From: Nitrosospira sp. NpAV
GTDB taxonomy: Bacteria > Pseudomonadota > Gammaproteobacteria > Burkholderiales > Nitrosomonadaceae
NCBI RefSeq assembly: GCF_000832065.1
Contig: NZ_JXQM01000010.1
Span: 1-64,000, forward strand
DNA: 64,000 nt
Reading direction: 5' to 3'
A program made the translations under genes and the position numbers. Of this stretch, positions 29,028 to 36,253 are shown in pieces (the stretch's first letter is position 1; each line of letters opens with the position of its first letter). The notes below the pieces were generated by a model. That model ran no database searches, had not been told where the DNA came from, and saw nothing but the letters and a program-made list of their open reading frames with translations.

Positions 29028-29888
29028 TCATTTGTTTTTTGCCTGTCTGACGCGCTCTTCCAGCTCGATAAAATTCGGCCGCTCGGTCGAGTACAGCGCC
29101 TTGCGGCCGAACTCGACCGCCAGCGCGGGGGCATAGCCGTTTATGCTGGCCAGCAGGGTCATCCTGATGCACTGCAGCACCTTGGTGGATTCTTCCAGCT
29201 TCTGCTCCAACACAGCGGCGCAGGGTCCCACGAAACCATAGCCCAGCAGAATTCCGAGAAATGTGCCGACCAGCGCCTGGGCAACCAGAATGCCCAGCTC
29301 GGACGGCGGCAGGCCCACCGATGCCATGGTGTGGATTACGCCCATGACCGCCGCAACGATACCGAATGCCGGCATGCTGTCACCCAATTTGGCGATGCAA
29401 TGCACTGGGACTTCACCCTCCTGATGGTGAATCTGGATCTCGTTATCCATCAGATTTTCGATCTCGAATGCATTGAGATTGCCACCCACCATCAGGCGCA
29501 AATAATCCGTCATGAATTCGATCGCCTCATGATCGGCCAGGACATTGGGGTAATGGGCGAAAATAGGACTTTCCGCTGGACTCTCGATATCGCTTTCTAT
29601 CGACATCAATCCTTCCTTGCGCACTTTTGCGAGAAGATCGTAAAGTAGCGCCATGAGGTCCATATAAAGAATCTTGGTGTACCTGGAGCCTTGCACGACC
29701 TTAGGCAATGCCTTGAAGGTAGCCTTTAGCGCCTTGCTCGTATTGCCCAGTACAAAAGCTCCCACCGCGGCGCCGCCGATCATCAGCAGTTCCAATGGCT
29801 GATACAGCGCGACGAGGTGTCCGCCGGCAAGAACAAATCCGCCAAATACCGACCCGAGAACAATAAGACATCCAACTATGACCAGCAT
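29028..29888 (-). CDS. motA: Flagellar motor protein MotA
   Basis: A 286-residue stator ion-channel subunit. The N-terminal MLVIVGCLIVLGSVFGGFVLAGGHL and LLMIGGAAVGAFVLGN are helices. The cytosolic loop has LLAKVRKEGLMSIESDIESP with the Arg/Glu pair that contacts FliG. The conserved channel prolines lie in GDSMPAFGIVAAVMGVIHTM and LGYGFVGPCAAVLEQ. The length matches proton-driven MotA. A sigma28 promoter lies 70 bp upstream. Pairs with motB. Confidence 0.97.
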   Translation of the reverse strand: MLVIVGCLIVLGSVFGGFVLAGGHLVALYQPLELLMIGGAAVGAFVLGNTSKALKATFKALPKVVQGSRYTKILYMDLMALLYDLLAKVRKEGLMSIESDIESPAESPIFAHYPNVLADHEAIEFMTDYLRLMVGGNLNAFEIENLMDNEIQIHHQEGEVPVHCIAKLGDSMPAFGIVAAVMGVIHTMASVGLPPSELGILVAQALVGTFLGILLGYGFVGPCAAVLEQKLEESTKVLQCIRMTLLASINGYAPALAVEFGRKALYSTERPNFIELEERVRQAKNK

Positions 29889-29957
29889 TTACCGATACTC
29901 CCGACTTAGGTTATTGCGCCGATCGCAAAGGCGCGCCTTGTTGAAACGTTCATCTGT

Positions 29958-29984
29958 GTAACGGCCGATATGCGGCAAACTTTA
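29958..29984 (-). promoter_or_regulatory. FliA (sigma28) promoter for motAB
   Basis: On the minus strand: TAAAGTTT (-35, a perfect match to consensus), exactly 11 bases, then GCCGTTAC (-10, 6 of 8). It lies 70 bp before the motA ATG. This is the best -35 of the three sigma28 promoters in the window. Confidence 0.82.
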
Positions 29985-30171
29985 ATCCGGATAATCAATA
30001 AGGACGCGTGATGTGGCGAGACATGTTGCGAGACAGCTTTATCGGCTGGGAGAAGCCCATAACTGGGTTTATGAACGCCGGGCAGGCGGCAAAATTGCCC
30101 GCGAACTGGCTACCGATGCTCGCTAGGCTCGGAGAGCCGCCTAATGGATCGTCGGGGTTACAGCAGAGGCG

Positions 30172-30213
30172 GAAAAGAAAAACCGGTGGAGAGAAAAACT
30201 CTCAACCACCGGT
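30172..30213 (-). terminator. Rho-independent terminator after flhC
   Basis: Read on the minus strand, ACCGGTGG...GAGAG pairs with CTCTC..CCACCGGT, forming a GC-rich stem. A TTTTTCTTTT tract follows at the 3' side. It ends the flhDC transcript 20 bp past the flhC stop and insulates it from motA. Confidence 0.8.
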
Positions 30214-30232
30214 AAGGGAGGAATACTCGGTC

Positions 30233-30817
30233 TCAGGATGCGATAGGTGCGATGGGCGCTGCGGGAGATACGGCGGTGATGCCTGTATGCCCGACCGCAC
30301 GGGATTTGTTGGTTTTGCCGGCACGTGAGGGGGTATGGCACAATCCGCATACATAGCGGTTATAAAGATCGTGGGTATACACAACGAAATGGCCGCCGCA
30401 CTGGGTGCATGATGCCGTCTGCAATATGCGACCCTCGAAGAACCGTACCAGAGTCCAGGCACGGGTCAGGCTCAATACCGGTTCCATGTCGCTCATCTGG
30501 CAGTGTTCCAGATAAAGCTTGTAGCTCTTGATAATGGCGGCGATACCGCGGCAATCGGCGTGCGCCAGCAGATAGCGGTAAATATCGGCAAATACGGAAG
30601 AATGAATATTGGGCTGCCAGGTCAGAAACCAATCGGCTGAAAACGGCAGCATTCCTTTGGGAGGAGAAACACCCTTCAATTCTTTGTAAAGCTTGATGAG
30701 CCGCTCTCGGCTCAGACTGGTTTCGCTCTCTAGCAACTGCAGGCGCGCGCCCAGATTGATCATCTCGATTGCGGTCTGAATCTCTTTGGCTTCCGATACC
30801 ACACTCTTTTTCGCCAT
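30233..30817 (-). CDS. flhC: Flagellar master regulator subunit FlhC
   Basis: FlhC is the DNA-binding, zinc-containing half of the FlhD4C2 activator of class II flagellar genes. The 194-residue protein shows EIQTAIEMINLGARLQLLESETSLSRERLIKLYKE, FSADWFLTWQPNIHSSVF, and the zinc-site cysteines in ASCTQCGGHFV and YVCGLCHTPSRA. An Ala/Pro-rich tail closes it. It lies 49 bp downstream of flhD and is followed by a strong terminator. Confidence 0.97.
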   Translation of the reverse strand: MAKKSVVSEAKEIQTAIEMINLGARLQLLESETSLSRERLIKLYKELKGVSPPKGMLPFSADWFLTWQPNIHSSVFADIYRYLLAHADCRGIAAIIKSYKLYLEHCQMSDMEPVLSLTRAWTLVRFFEGRILQTASCTQCGGHFVVYTHDLYNRYVCGLCHTPSRAGKTNKSRAVGHTGITAVSPAAPIAPIAS

Positions 30818-30866
30818 GATGGTTACCTTTTATCTGTTGACTCGTACAAACTTTTGTTTTTGTACT

Positions 30867-31184
30867 TCAGGAAATTTCTTCGACGGGTTGACCCGCCATC
30901 AGGATGGCTGCATGGGACTGCATCATGGTCTTCTCTTTTCCGTAGTTGGCGAGCATGCCAAGCACCAGGTTGTCGTCGAAGCGTATGCGGCACAACATCA
31001 TGTTGGAGTTTGACAGCTTAAGAATCTGGCCGGGCGTCAGAACCGCCAATATTTCGGCGATGTCCTTACTGATCCCCAACCGGAAAATTGCCATATCCTT
31101 ATCCATTCGCACCATCTGCTGGGCCAGCATCAGGTAGGTCAGATTGAGTTCCTTGATTTCCATTGTCAGTTCATTTGCGTTCAT
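30867..31184 (-). CDS. flhD: Flagellar master regulator subunit FlhD
   Basis: FlhD is the partner of FlhC, 105 residues. The pattern NLTYLMLAQQMVRMDKDMAIFRLGISKDIAEIL and LTPGQILKLSNSNMMLCRIRFDD (in part) is diagnostic. The ATG at 31184 (MNANELTMEIKELN) is preceded by GGGAGGTAAAC, an excellent ribosome binding site. An upstream in-frame start at 31226 would add 14 atypical residues. A palindromic candidate operator lies about 100 bp upstream. Confidence 0.96.
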   Translation of the reverse strand: MNANELTMEIKELNLTYLMLAQQMVRMDKDMAIFRLGISKDIAEILAVLTPGQILKLSNSNMMLCRIRFDDNLVLGMLANYGKEKTMMQSHAAILMAGQPVEEIS

Positions 31185-31279
31185 GTTTACCTCCCTTGGA
31201 TGTGAGGCTCCATTGTGCGCAGTCATGCGGTGCCGTAAAACCGGAATCCATCCGATTTAGGCGTAGGAAATAACCGGGA

Positions 31280-31308
31280 TTCCGTGTAGGAATATTTCCT
31301 ACATGGAA
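31280..31308. promoter_or_regulatory. Long palindrome upstream of flhDC, candidate operator
   Basis: The core 31285-31303 reads TGTAGGAATATTTCCTACA, a perfect inverted repeat with 8-bp arms and a 3-nt centre. It is extended by TTCC on the left (31280-31283) and GGAA on the right (31305-31308). A further half-site GTAGGAAATA lies at 31263-31272. This spacing and dyad symmetry suit a dimeric regulator such as a LuxR-type response regulator controlling the flagellar master operon. The binding protein is not known. Confidence 0.6.
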
Positions 31309-31505
31309 TAGCGGCAGGGATGGCCGGCCGTTGGAGTCCGGCTGAGGTAGATATTGTGCGCGGCAGCTATGGCTAAGTTATATGGGGTTTGATGGTATAA
31401 CCCAGTCAACGGTCATTCGCCACGAAACTTTAGGCGGAACGGAAAAATATTATTTTTGCCGCCGCGGTAATTGAATAAATGAAGCATTGGCGGGAGTAAA
31501 GCCAA

Positions 31506-32270
31506 TCAAACGATACCCCCGCCGGATTCCGCCGGCTCACTTATTTGCACTTCACAAAGAATCACGGTGATATTGTCCCTGCCCCCGGCCGATAGCGCGG
31601 CCACAATCAGTCTTTTCACTTTTTGTTGAATCGTTTCCGCCGAAACCAGCATATCCTGAATCTTCGCATCATCCATCATGTCTGTCAGGCCATCTGAACA
31701 CATGAGAAATATATCGCCATCCAGTCCTCCGCCTTGCAGCATGTCGAAAGATACAACGGGATCAGTGCCAAGAGCATGGAGAAGTATGTTTCTTTGTGGA
31801 TGATTTCTTGCCTCCTCCGGCGTGAGAATTCCACGATCCACTTGCAACTGTACCAGGGAGTGATCCTTGGTCAGTTGCCGCAAGTTGCCAGCCCGCAGCA
31901 CGTAAACCCTGCTGTCTCCCACGTGCCCGATCACATACCGGTCGCGATAAAACGCCAAAAGATCCGCTGTGCATCCCATTCCTTCATCATCGGGATGCTG
32001 CGCGGTATGCTCGAAAATTCGCTTATTTGCCTGCCTGAACGTCTTTTGGACCAACCCATAGTTAGTTTCTTCAGATGCGGAATCCATGTCGGCAAAGACA
32101 GCTTGTGTTGTCTCGATAAAATATGAACTGGCGACTTCTCCCGCCGCTGCGCCGCCCATTCCATCCGCGAGCGCAAAAATGCCGGTTTCGGGCATGACCG
32201 CGTAAGCATCTTCATTGTTGCTCCGCCTAAGCCCTACATCGGTTGCCCCCGCTGCGATCAATCTGATCAT
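31506..32270 (-). CDS. PP2C-type serine/threonine phosphatase
   Basis: A 254-residue Stp1/PrpC-like metal-dependent phosphatase. All PP2C motifs are visible: GLRRSNNEDAYAV, FALADGMGGAAAGEVAS, MGCTADLLAFYRD, IGHVGDSRVYVLR, TKDHSLVQ, MCSDGLTDMMDD and GGRDNITVILCE. It is a soluble, single-domain enzyme that reverses Ser/Thr phosphorylation. No partner kinase gene is next to it. It is transcribed towards flhDC but separated by about 280 bp. Confidence 0.95.
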   Translation of the reverse strand: MIRLIAAGATDVGLRRSNNEDAYAVMPETGIFALADGMGGAAAGEVASSYFIETTQAVFADMDSASEETNYGLVQKTFRQANKRIFEHTAQHPDDEGMGCTADLLAFYRDRYVIGHVGDSRVYVLRAGNLRQLTKDHSLVQLQVDRGILTPEEARNHPQRNILLHALGTDPVVSFDMLQGGGLDGDIFLMCSDGLTDMMDDAKIQDMLVSAETIQQKVKRLIVAALSAGGRDNITVILCEVQISEPAESGGGIV

Positions 32271-32384
32271 TCTGCCGCCATCCCTGCAATTGATCCGCCC
32301 GCCGGCTGAACCACATTCCCCTACAAATTAAAAGACCGGCGAGGAAGCGCATCCATTTATAAATATCCGAGCTAGATAAAAAAA

Positions 32385-33599
32385 TCAACGGAATCTTCTA
32401 TCCAATGCATGGTAGAAAGACTCGATTTGCTCTTTTACCCTGCTCGCTCCGCCCCTGTCTTCGCTGGCCAACTCATCCACCAAGGCTTCGATGCCGGGAC
32501 GCTTCTGCCTCAGCTCGGTTACGACCTGAGCAACATCGGCGGGCTTATAGAAGTCGGCATCAGCCAAACCCGGCAATCCGGCAAAGAAATTCTCGGATTT
32601 CACCCAGCCCGCCAAATCGTAGTCATAGGGGAAAACAATCCATTTGCCATTTGCTTCGACCACTTTCATATTCCAGAGGCCTCTGGAAGCGCTGAGATCG
32701 TCGGGGGATATGCGAATGATCCAATCCCGGTTTCCGATCAGCGCCTGGAAAAACATGATACGAATAATATTCTTTGCATCAATAGGCTCGATCACGGAAC
32801 CGGCTGCCCGCGCATCCTTTGGCGCATCGGTAATGCTTGTGAAAATATAGGGCTTATCCGAATCCTGAAAAGGTGCATCCGCGGCGCGAATCTCTTTCCC
32901 GTCCGCCTGTTTTACAAAAGTCTTGATATCCTCCAGGAAAAAACCCGGCATAGGCTGATTCACGGCAAAACCGCTTGGCTGCGGCTCGACGGGCCCTTTG
33001 CCGGTGCTGGTATCCGTGTAACTGAAAGTGGCGGGCAACACTTGAAAACCCGGAATGGAAAGGTATTCCTGCACTTTGTAGATCAATGCCTCCCGATGCG
33101 GCGACAAACCTCCCCAGACCCGGCGAAACCGTGCGGAAGAACCCGGTTTGCCACCACAATGCGTACCTATTCCGATGGAATTCAATCCATCAAACAGCGT
33201 TCCTTTTGAGACTCTTTCGCCGCTTGCACGATCTTTTTCGAAACCCAGGCTCATTTTCGGAAACGGGCACTCGGAAGCGGACTGACTGGTATTTCCCCGC
33301 AACTCTACTTTTACGGGAAGATCATGTTTGCCGGTGCTATCCGTCCATGCGAGGCGGCCGGGCACCTCGAAATCCCTAATATCCTCAGGTACTTCCTGGT
33401 TGGCGATAGCACGATGTTTCCATAGATCCGTAAAGTTGGTTTTCAGGTTGAAGACGATTTTTTCCTTGGAGGAAAAAAGCGGAGCCTTGCTATGGCCAAT
33501 AGCCGGAGACAGATTAGCGGAATTCTGCGCCTGCGCCGGAAATGAAAACCAGATGACTAGAGCGGCGAGCGTAAACCCATTGATGAGATATTTTTTCAT
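32385..33599 (-). CDS. Secreted CotH-like protein
   Basis: A 404-residue protein with an N-terminal signal peptide (LAALVIWFSFPAQAQ). The region from about 95 to 360 has a CotH-like order of motifs: VKVELRGNTSQ, then FFQALIGNRDWIIRISPDD, then NMKVVEANGKWIVFPYDYDLAG. CotH-family members are atypical protein-kinase-like folds with N-x-D and D-x-D type metal-binding positions. The assignment is by pattern only and the substrate is unknown. Start ATG has AGGTTCC-type weak spacing upstream. No clear operon partner. Confidence 0.7.
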   Translation of the reverse strand: MKKYLINGFTLAALVIWFSFPAQAQNSANLSPAIGHSKAPLFSSKEKIVFNLKTNFTDLWKHRAIANQEVPEDIRDFEVPGRLAWTDSTGKHDLPVKVELRGNTSQSASECPFPKMSLGFEKDRASGERVSKGTLFDGLNSIGIGTHCGGKPGSSARFRRVWGGLSPHREALIYKVQEYLSIPGFQVLPATFSYTDTSTGKGPVEPQPSGFAVNQPMPGFFLEDIKTFVKQADGKEIRAADAPFQDSDKPYIFTSITDAPKDARAAGSVIEPIDAKNIIRIMFFQALIGNRDWIIRISPDDLSASRGLWNMKVVEANGKWIVFPYDYDLAGWVKSENFFAGLPGLADADFYKPADVAQVVTELRQKRPGIEALVDELASEDRGGASRVKEQIESFYHALDRRFR

Positions 33600-34106
33600 G
33601 GAACCTCCCCGGTTGGACTAAGAATTGTCTATGAATCTGCTCTTGCGTAGCACCATGGGCAGCCACAGCGATCACTCCGGCGCTATTCCGTACCAAAATG
33701 GATAGTCATTGGAAACCCTTACAAGAACTATAGGCGAGAATTACGGAAAAAACAGATTTATAGATTGTTACCGCGAAGCTTGGTCTCTCATGATTTCTTT
33801 AGCGCAGCCGCCTGCACGCCCAGCACCAGAATGGCCGCCAATGCTTCCTCCCAGCCAGTTTCAGCAGATTGCTGCCGCTCCTTTTTCCTGACTTGTCGAC
33901 CATCCCATCGCGATTCGGTTGTACGTCAGTCCAATATCGACCAATTCGCTTATGGGACGTAAGTCTCATATCGATTGATTCTCCCGTGCACGTCAGTCCA
34001 ATTATCAATTCATCCATAAATCCGTAAGATGTTTCATGACCGCGGACGACTTTTTCTGTGGCTATAAATCGCATGTATCCATACATTAACCGCATTCGAG
34101 GAAAAC
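33600..34106. other. Intergenic region with a 13-bp direct repeat, no gene seen
   Basis: No coding frame here has domain content or a ribosome binding site. The string ACGTCAGTCCAAT occurs at 33923-33935 and again at 33990-34002, each followed within a few bases by AATTC. The pair lies 100-180 bp upstream of the FeeM-cassette start, so it may be regulatory. Confidence 0.4.
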
Positions 34107-34289
34107 ATGGCAGCTTATAAAAAAAGCATTTCTCTGACCCTACCATCCGATCCAGTCTTCAATAAAATTTACTCCCCATCTGATGAGGTGGTTCAGCCCG
34201 GAATTTACAGATGCACTGATCGCAGCACTCTTCCGGGAGCAATGAGAGCCGGGAAACCGGCGCATGACCGCATGGTGGCTGGAAAATGA
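34107..34289 (+). CDS. Small protein, first gene of the FeeM cassette
   Basis: A 60-residue product with no named family. The middle, DEVVQPGIYRCTDR, resembles the (P/S)GIYRCTxCG motif of short zinc-ribbon-like bacterial proteins, but the second Cys is not conserved here. Translation is supported by GAGGAAAAC directly before the ATG and by an ATGA overlap with the acyltransferase gene. That arrangement argues for a real, coupled gene rather than chance. Confidence 0.5.
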   Translation: MAAYKKSISLTLPSDPVFNKIYSPSDEVVQPGIYRCTDRSTLPGAMRAGKPAHDRMVAGK

Positions 34290-34798
34290 AAACAACATTC
34301 GGGCCTTACACCGTAAATATCGGAAATTCGCTGACGCCGTCAGAATGGCTTGTCAACGCATCGTACTGGCGGAAAGGATATGTCGCAAATCACGCATTAA
34401 CCGGATCCGACGCAGTGATAGATGCCGAGTTATACGGCTCGGTAGTTGGCACAGTCATGGTGAAACTGGATTCGATCAGTGGACTATGCGCGGATGAAGC
34501 CTATTCCATTGAACTTGACGAAATGCGCCGCCGCGGCCGGAAAATAGCTGAACTATCCCGGTTCGCCATCATGCCCGGGCAGCCAACCAGATCTGTCATG
34601 GGCGCCATGTTCCACTTTGTCTATTACTACGCGCACCTGCTCAACGGCATCAACGACCTGGTTTGCGAGGTGGTGCCGCGTCACATAGCGGGGCAACGGC
34701 GGCTTTTGGGGTTTTCTCCTATCGCCGGACCAAAGCAATGTGAGCGAGTCGGTGTAGAAGCCGCCGTATTGCTGCATAGAACATTGGAATTTTCATGA
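34286..34798 (+). CDS. FeeM-like N-acyl amino acid synthase / GNAT acyltransferase (copy 1)
   Basis: A 170-residue acyltransferase of the GNAT/LuxI-like superfamily, closest in pattern to the FeeM N-acyl amino acid synthase domain. Visible features are RKGYVANHAL near the N-terminus, DAELYGSVVGTVMVKLDS (beta-hairpin), the hallmark AELSRFAIMPG, EVVPRHIAGQRRLLGF, and a C-terminal VGVEAAVLLHR. Such enzymes use acyl-ACP as donor. Related acyltransferases occur in PEP-CTERM genomes. It overlaps the genes on both sides by 4 bases. A paralogue lies at 50350, about 60% identical by eye. Confidence 0.75.
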   Translation: MKTTFGPYTVNIGNSLTPSEWLVNASYWRKGYVANHALTGSDAVIDAELYGSVVGTVMVKLDSISGLCADEAYSIELDEMRRRGRKIAELSRFAIMPGQPTRSVMGAMFHFVYYYAHLLNGINDLVCEVVPRHIAGQRRLLGFSPIAGPKQCERVGVEAAVLLHRTLEFS

Positions 34799-35007
34799 AC
34801 AGCGAATGGATTAAACACGATGGCAAGTGCCTGCCGGTGCCAAAGGGAACACGCGTGGATATTAAATGCAGGAACGGCGATAAGATTTATGGCGTCGAAG
34901 CTGACATCAAATTAGAAGCCTTGGCCGCTTTCTGGAGGTGTGGGGGCAAGGAAATCCAGTATGACATCGTTGAATACCGTGTTTGCGCGAAGATGCCCCA
35001 TGGATGA
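34795..35007 (+). CDS. Small phage-type protein in the FeeM cassette
   Basis: A 70-residue hypothetical protein. The pattern WIKHDGKCLPVPKGTRVDIKCRNGD, then DIVEYRVC, is like short proteins found on phages and prophages (W-x-x-W/H-x-G-x-C-P-V-P...V-x-x-R-x-G). Function unknown. Its ATG overlaps the stop of the acyltransferase gene (ATGA), and its own stop overlaps the next tiny frame (ATGGATGA). It is therefore translationally coupled on both sides. Confidence 0.6.
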   Translation: MNSEWIKHDGKCLPVPKGTRVDIKCRNGDKIYGVEADIKLEALAAFWRCGGKEIQYDIVEYRVCAKMPHG

Positions 35008-35086
35008 ATTTACAGCAATACGGGAGGCCTTGAGGCTGCTCCGAACCTGGGGTGATGCCGGAGTCTCATCTGAATTTCACGACTAG
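35000..35086 (+). CDS. 28-codon frame coupled to the preceding small gene
   Basis: A 28-residue product (MDEFTAIREALRLLRTWGDA and a short tail) beginning inside the stop of the previous gene. It is predicted helical and amphipathic. No family is known. It may be the last translated unit of the cassette or the truncated start of a former longer gene. Reported because of the exact overlap. Confidence 0.3.
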   Translation: MDEFTAIREALRLLRTWGDAGVSSEFHD

Positions 35087-35187
35087 GATTATGTTATCTA
35101 TAAGATAACCAACATTTTTTACAAATCGAATAACGCTATATATTACCGAATGGCACGCGGCAACCTCGCGGAAAGGAGGTAAATGCT

Positions 35188-35349
35188 ATGACCAAAAGTC
35201 GGAAAAAATCTTTTGAAGGGTTTCAGTGGATTTGCAGGGCTTGGATTACGTTAGAGAACGGTACCAGGCTTTATGCTAGACAATGCGGCAAAAAAGCTTT
35301 TTGCTTTCTAGTCGCGCCTTTTTATCCTTCGCGATGCGGCAAGGCCTAA
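35188..35349 (+). CDS. Small Arg/Cys-rich protein with strong ribosome binding site
   Basis: A 53-residue basic protein (MTKSRKKSFEGFQWICRAWI, then LENGTRLYARQCGKKAFCFLV). The ATG is preceded by AAAGGAGGTAAATGCT, a near-perfect Shine-Dalgarno sequence. The pattern W-I-x-L-x-N-G-x-R-x-Y-A...G-x-x-A-F resembles very small phage-linked proteins, with four Cys overall. The 3' end overlaps the 3' end of the convergent PEP-CTERM gene by about 40 bases. Function unknown. Confidence 0.5.
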   Translation: MTKSRKKSFEGFQWICRAWITLENGTRLYARQCGKKAFCFLVAPFYPSRCGKA

Positions 35350-35622
35350 GAACCCCGCCCCGATTAGAATGATCGTGCCGGGCTCGGGAACTTGATAGAC
35401 ATGGCCACGACCGGGATTGGAATTCCCATTATTGCTGTTATTGGAATTCCCATTATTGCTTTTATCGGAAGCAAACGTTAGGGAGGAGACCATCTCATCG
35501 GAGAGGAGGCCCGGTGGAGGAGTCCAAGCTTTACCAGAATTCGCATTGTTCTTAGAATCCGCGTGAGCTAAACTCATTGACAAGAAACCGATAGCCAGCA
35601 TGGTTGCAATTGTTTTTAGCAT
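35308..35622 (-). CDS. Small PEP-CTERM surface protein
   Basis: A 104-residue exported protein: signal peptide (MLAIGFLSMSLAHA), a short mature region with an Asn/Ser/Gly repeat (SNNGNSNNSNNGNSN), and a C-terminal sorting signal VPEPGTIILIGAGFLGLAASRRIKRR. That signal has the Pro-Glu-Pro motif, a hydrophobic helix and an Arg-rich end. PEP-CTERM proteins are processed by an exosortase, which is not in this window. It is convergent with the 53-residue gene. Confidence 0.85.
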   Translation of the reverse strand: MLKTIATMLAIGFLSMSLAHADSKNNANSGKAWTPPPGLLSDEMVSSLTFASDKSNNGNSNNSNNGNSNPGRGHVYQVPEPGTIILIGAGFLGLAASRRIKRRD

Positions 35623-36253
35623 ACGCCCCCCCCATTCCCTATTTACTCGGTGAATAAAATCAATATCACGGTTCGTATCTTACGGGGTCAGATGCTGTTG
35701 TCTATTGGACAAAGGTACACTCTCCTGATCTAAGGCAACAAAAATCAGAAGTTTTTTACCTTTTTTGTTGCGGTCTTGGAGTGTAGGTTCCAGACCTTGA
35801 AGGGGGCGGGCATGTTATGTTTGCTTGTGCCTGCAATGGGATCGGTCCAATGCCTGAGCCTCAATCGAATTATCATCATAACTACATATTTATAATCGAG
35901 TATTTGTTAAACCTATTAACCACATACCATCAGAAATACCATCACTTGCCTACCGCTACCCCTCTTATATCCCTGGGGAAGGGCAATAAAAAGCCCGGCA
36001 GTTAGGGGTTCTGCCGGGCCGGCGCAAAAGAGGGTAGCGCCCCACGGATGCGATGTCGGGGTATTGAGAAAACCCGGCGCAGTCTCCTGGCCGGGACGGG
36101 ACGATACTTATGCAAGGGGAAACATTGCCCCGCAGCACAATACTACGGGATTGCTGGGATTTTGCTATGGGACGGATGGACTAAAAACCCACCGAAGCGG
36201 GTTTCATATGGGAGGCAGAGCAAGTAGAGCAAATTCCAGCCAATTCAGGTTTC
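35623..36253. other. Intergenic region with terminator, no gene seen
   Basis: No convincing coding sequence. It contains a terminator for the HAF-repeat gene (listed separately) and, near 35740-35810, the promoter-side DNA of the small PEP-CTERM gene. The frame at 35817-36005 has no domain and no ribosome binding site. Confidence 0.45.
35986..36019 (-). terminator. Rho-independent terminator downstream of the HAF-repeat gene
   Basis: On the minus strand GCCCGGCAG pairs with CTGCCGGGC around a 9-nt loop, followed by TTTTTAT. It would end minus-strand transcription about 240 bp beyond the stop of the PEP-CTERM HAF gene. Confidence 0.75.
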
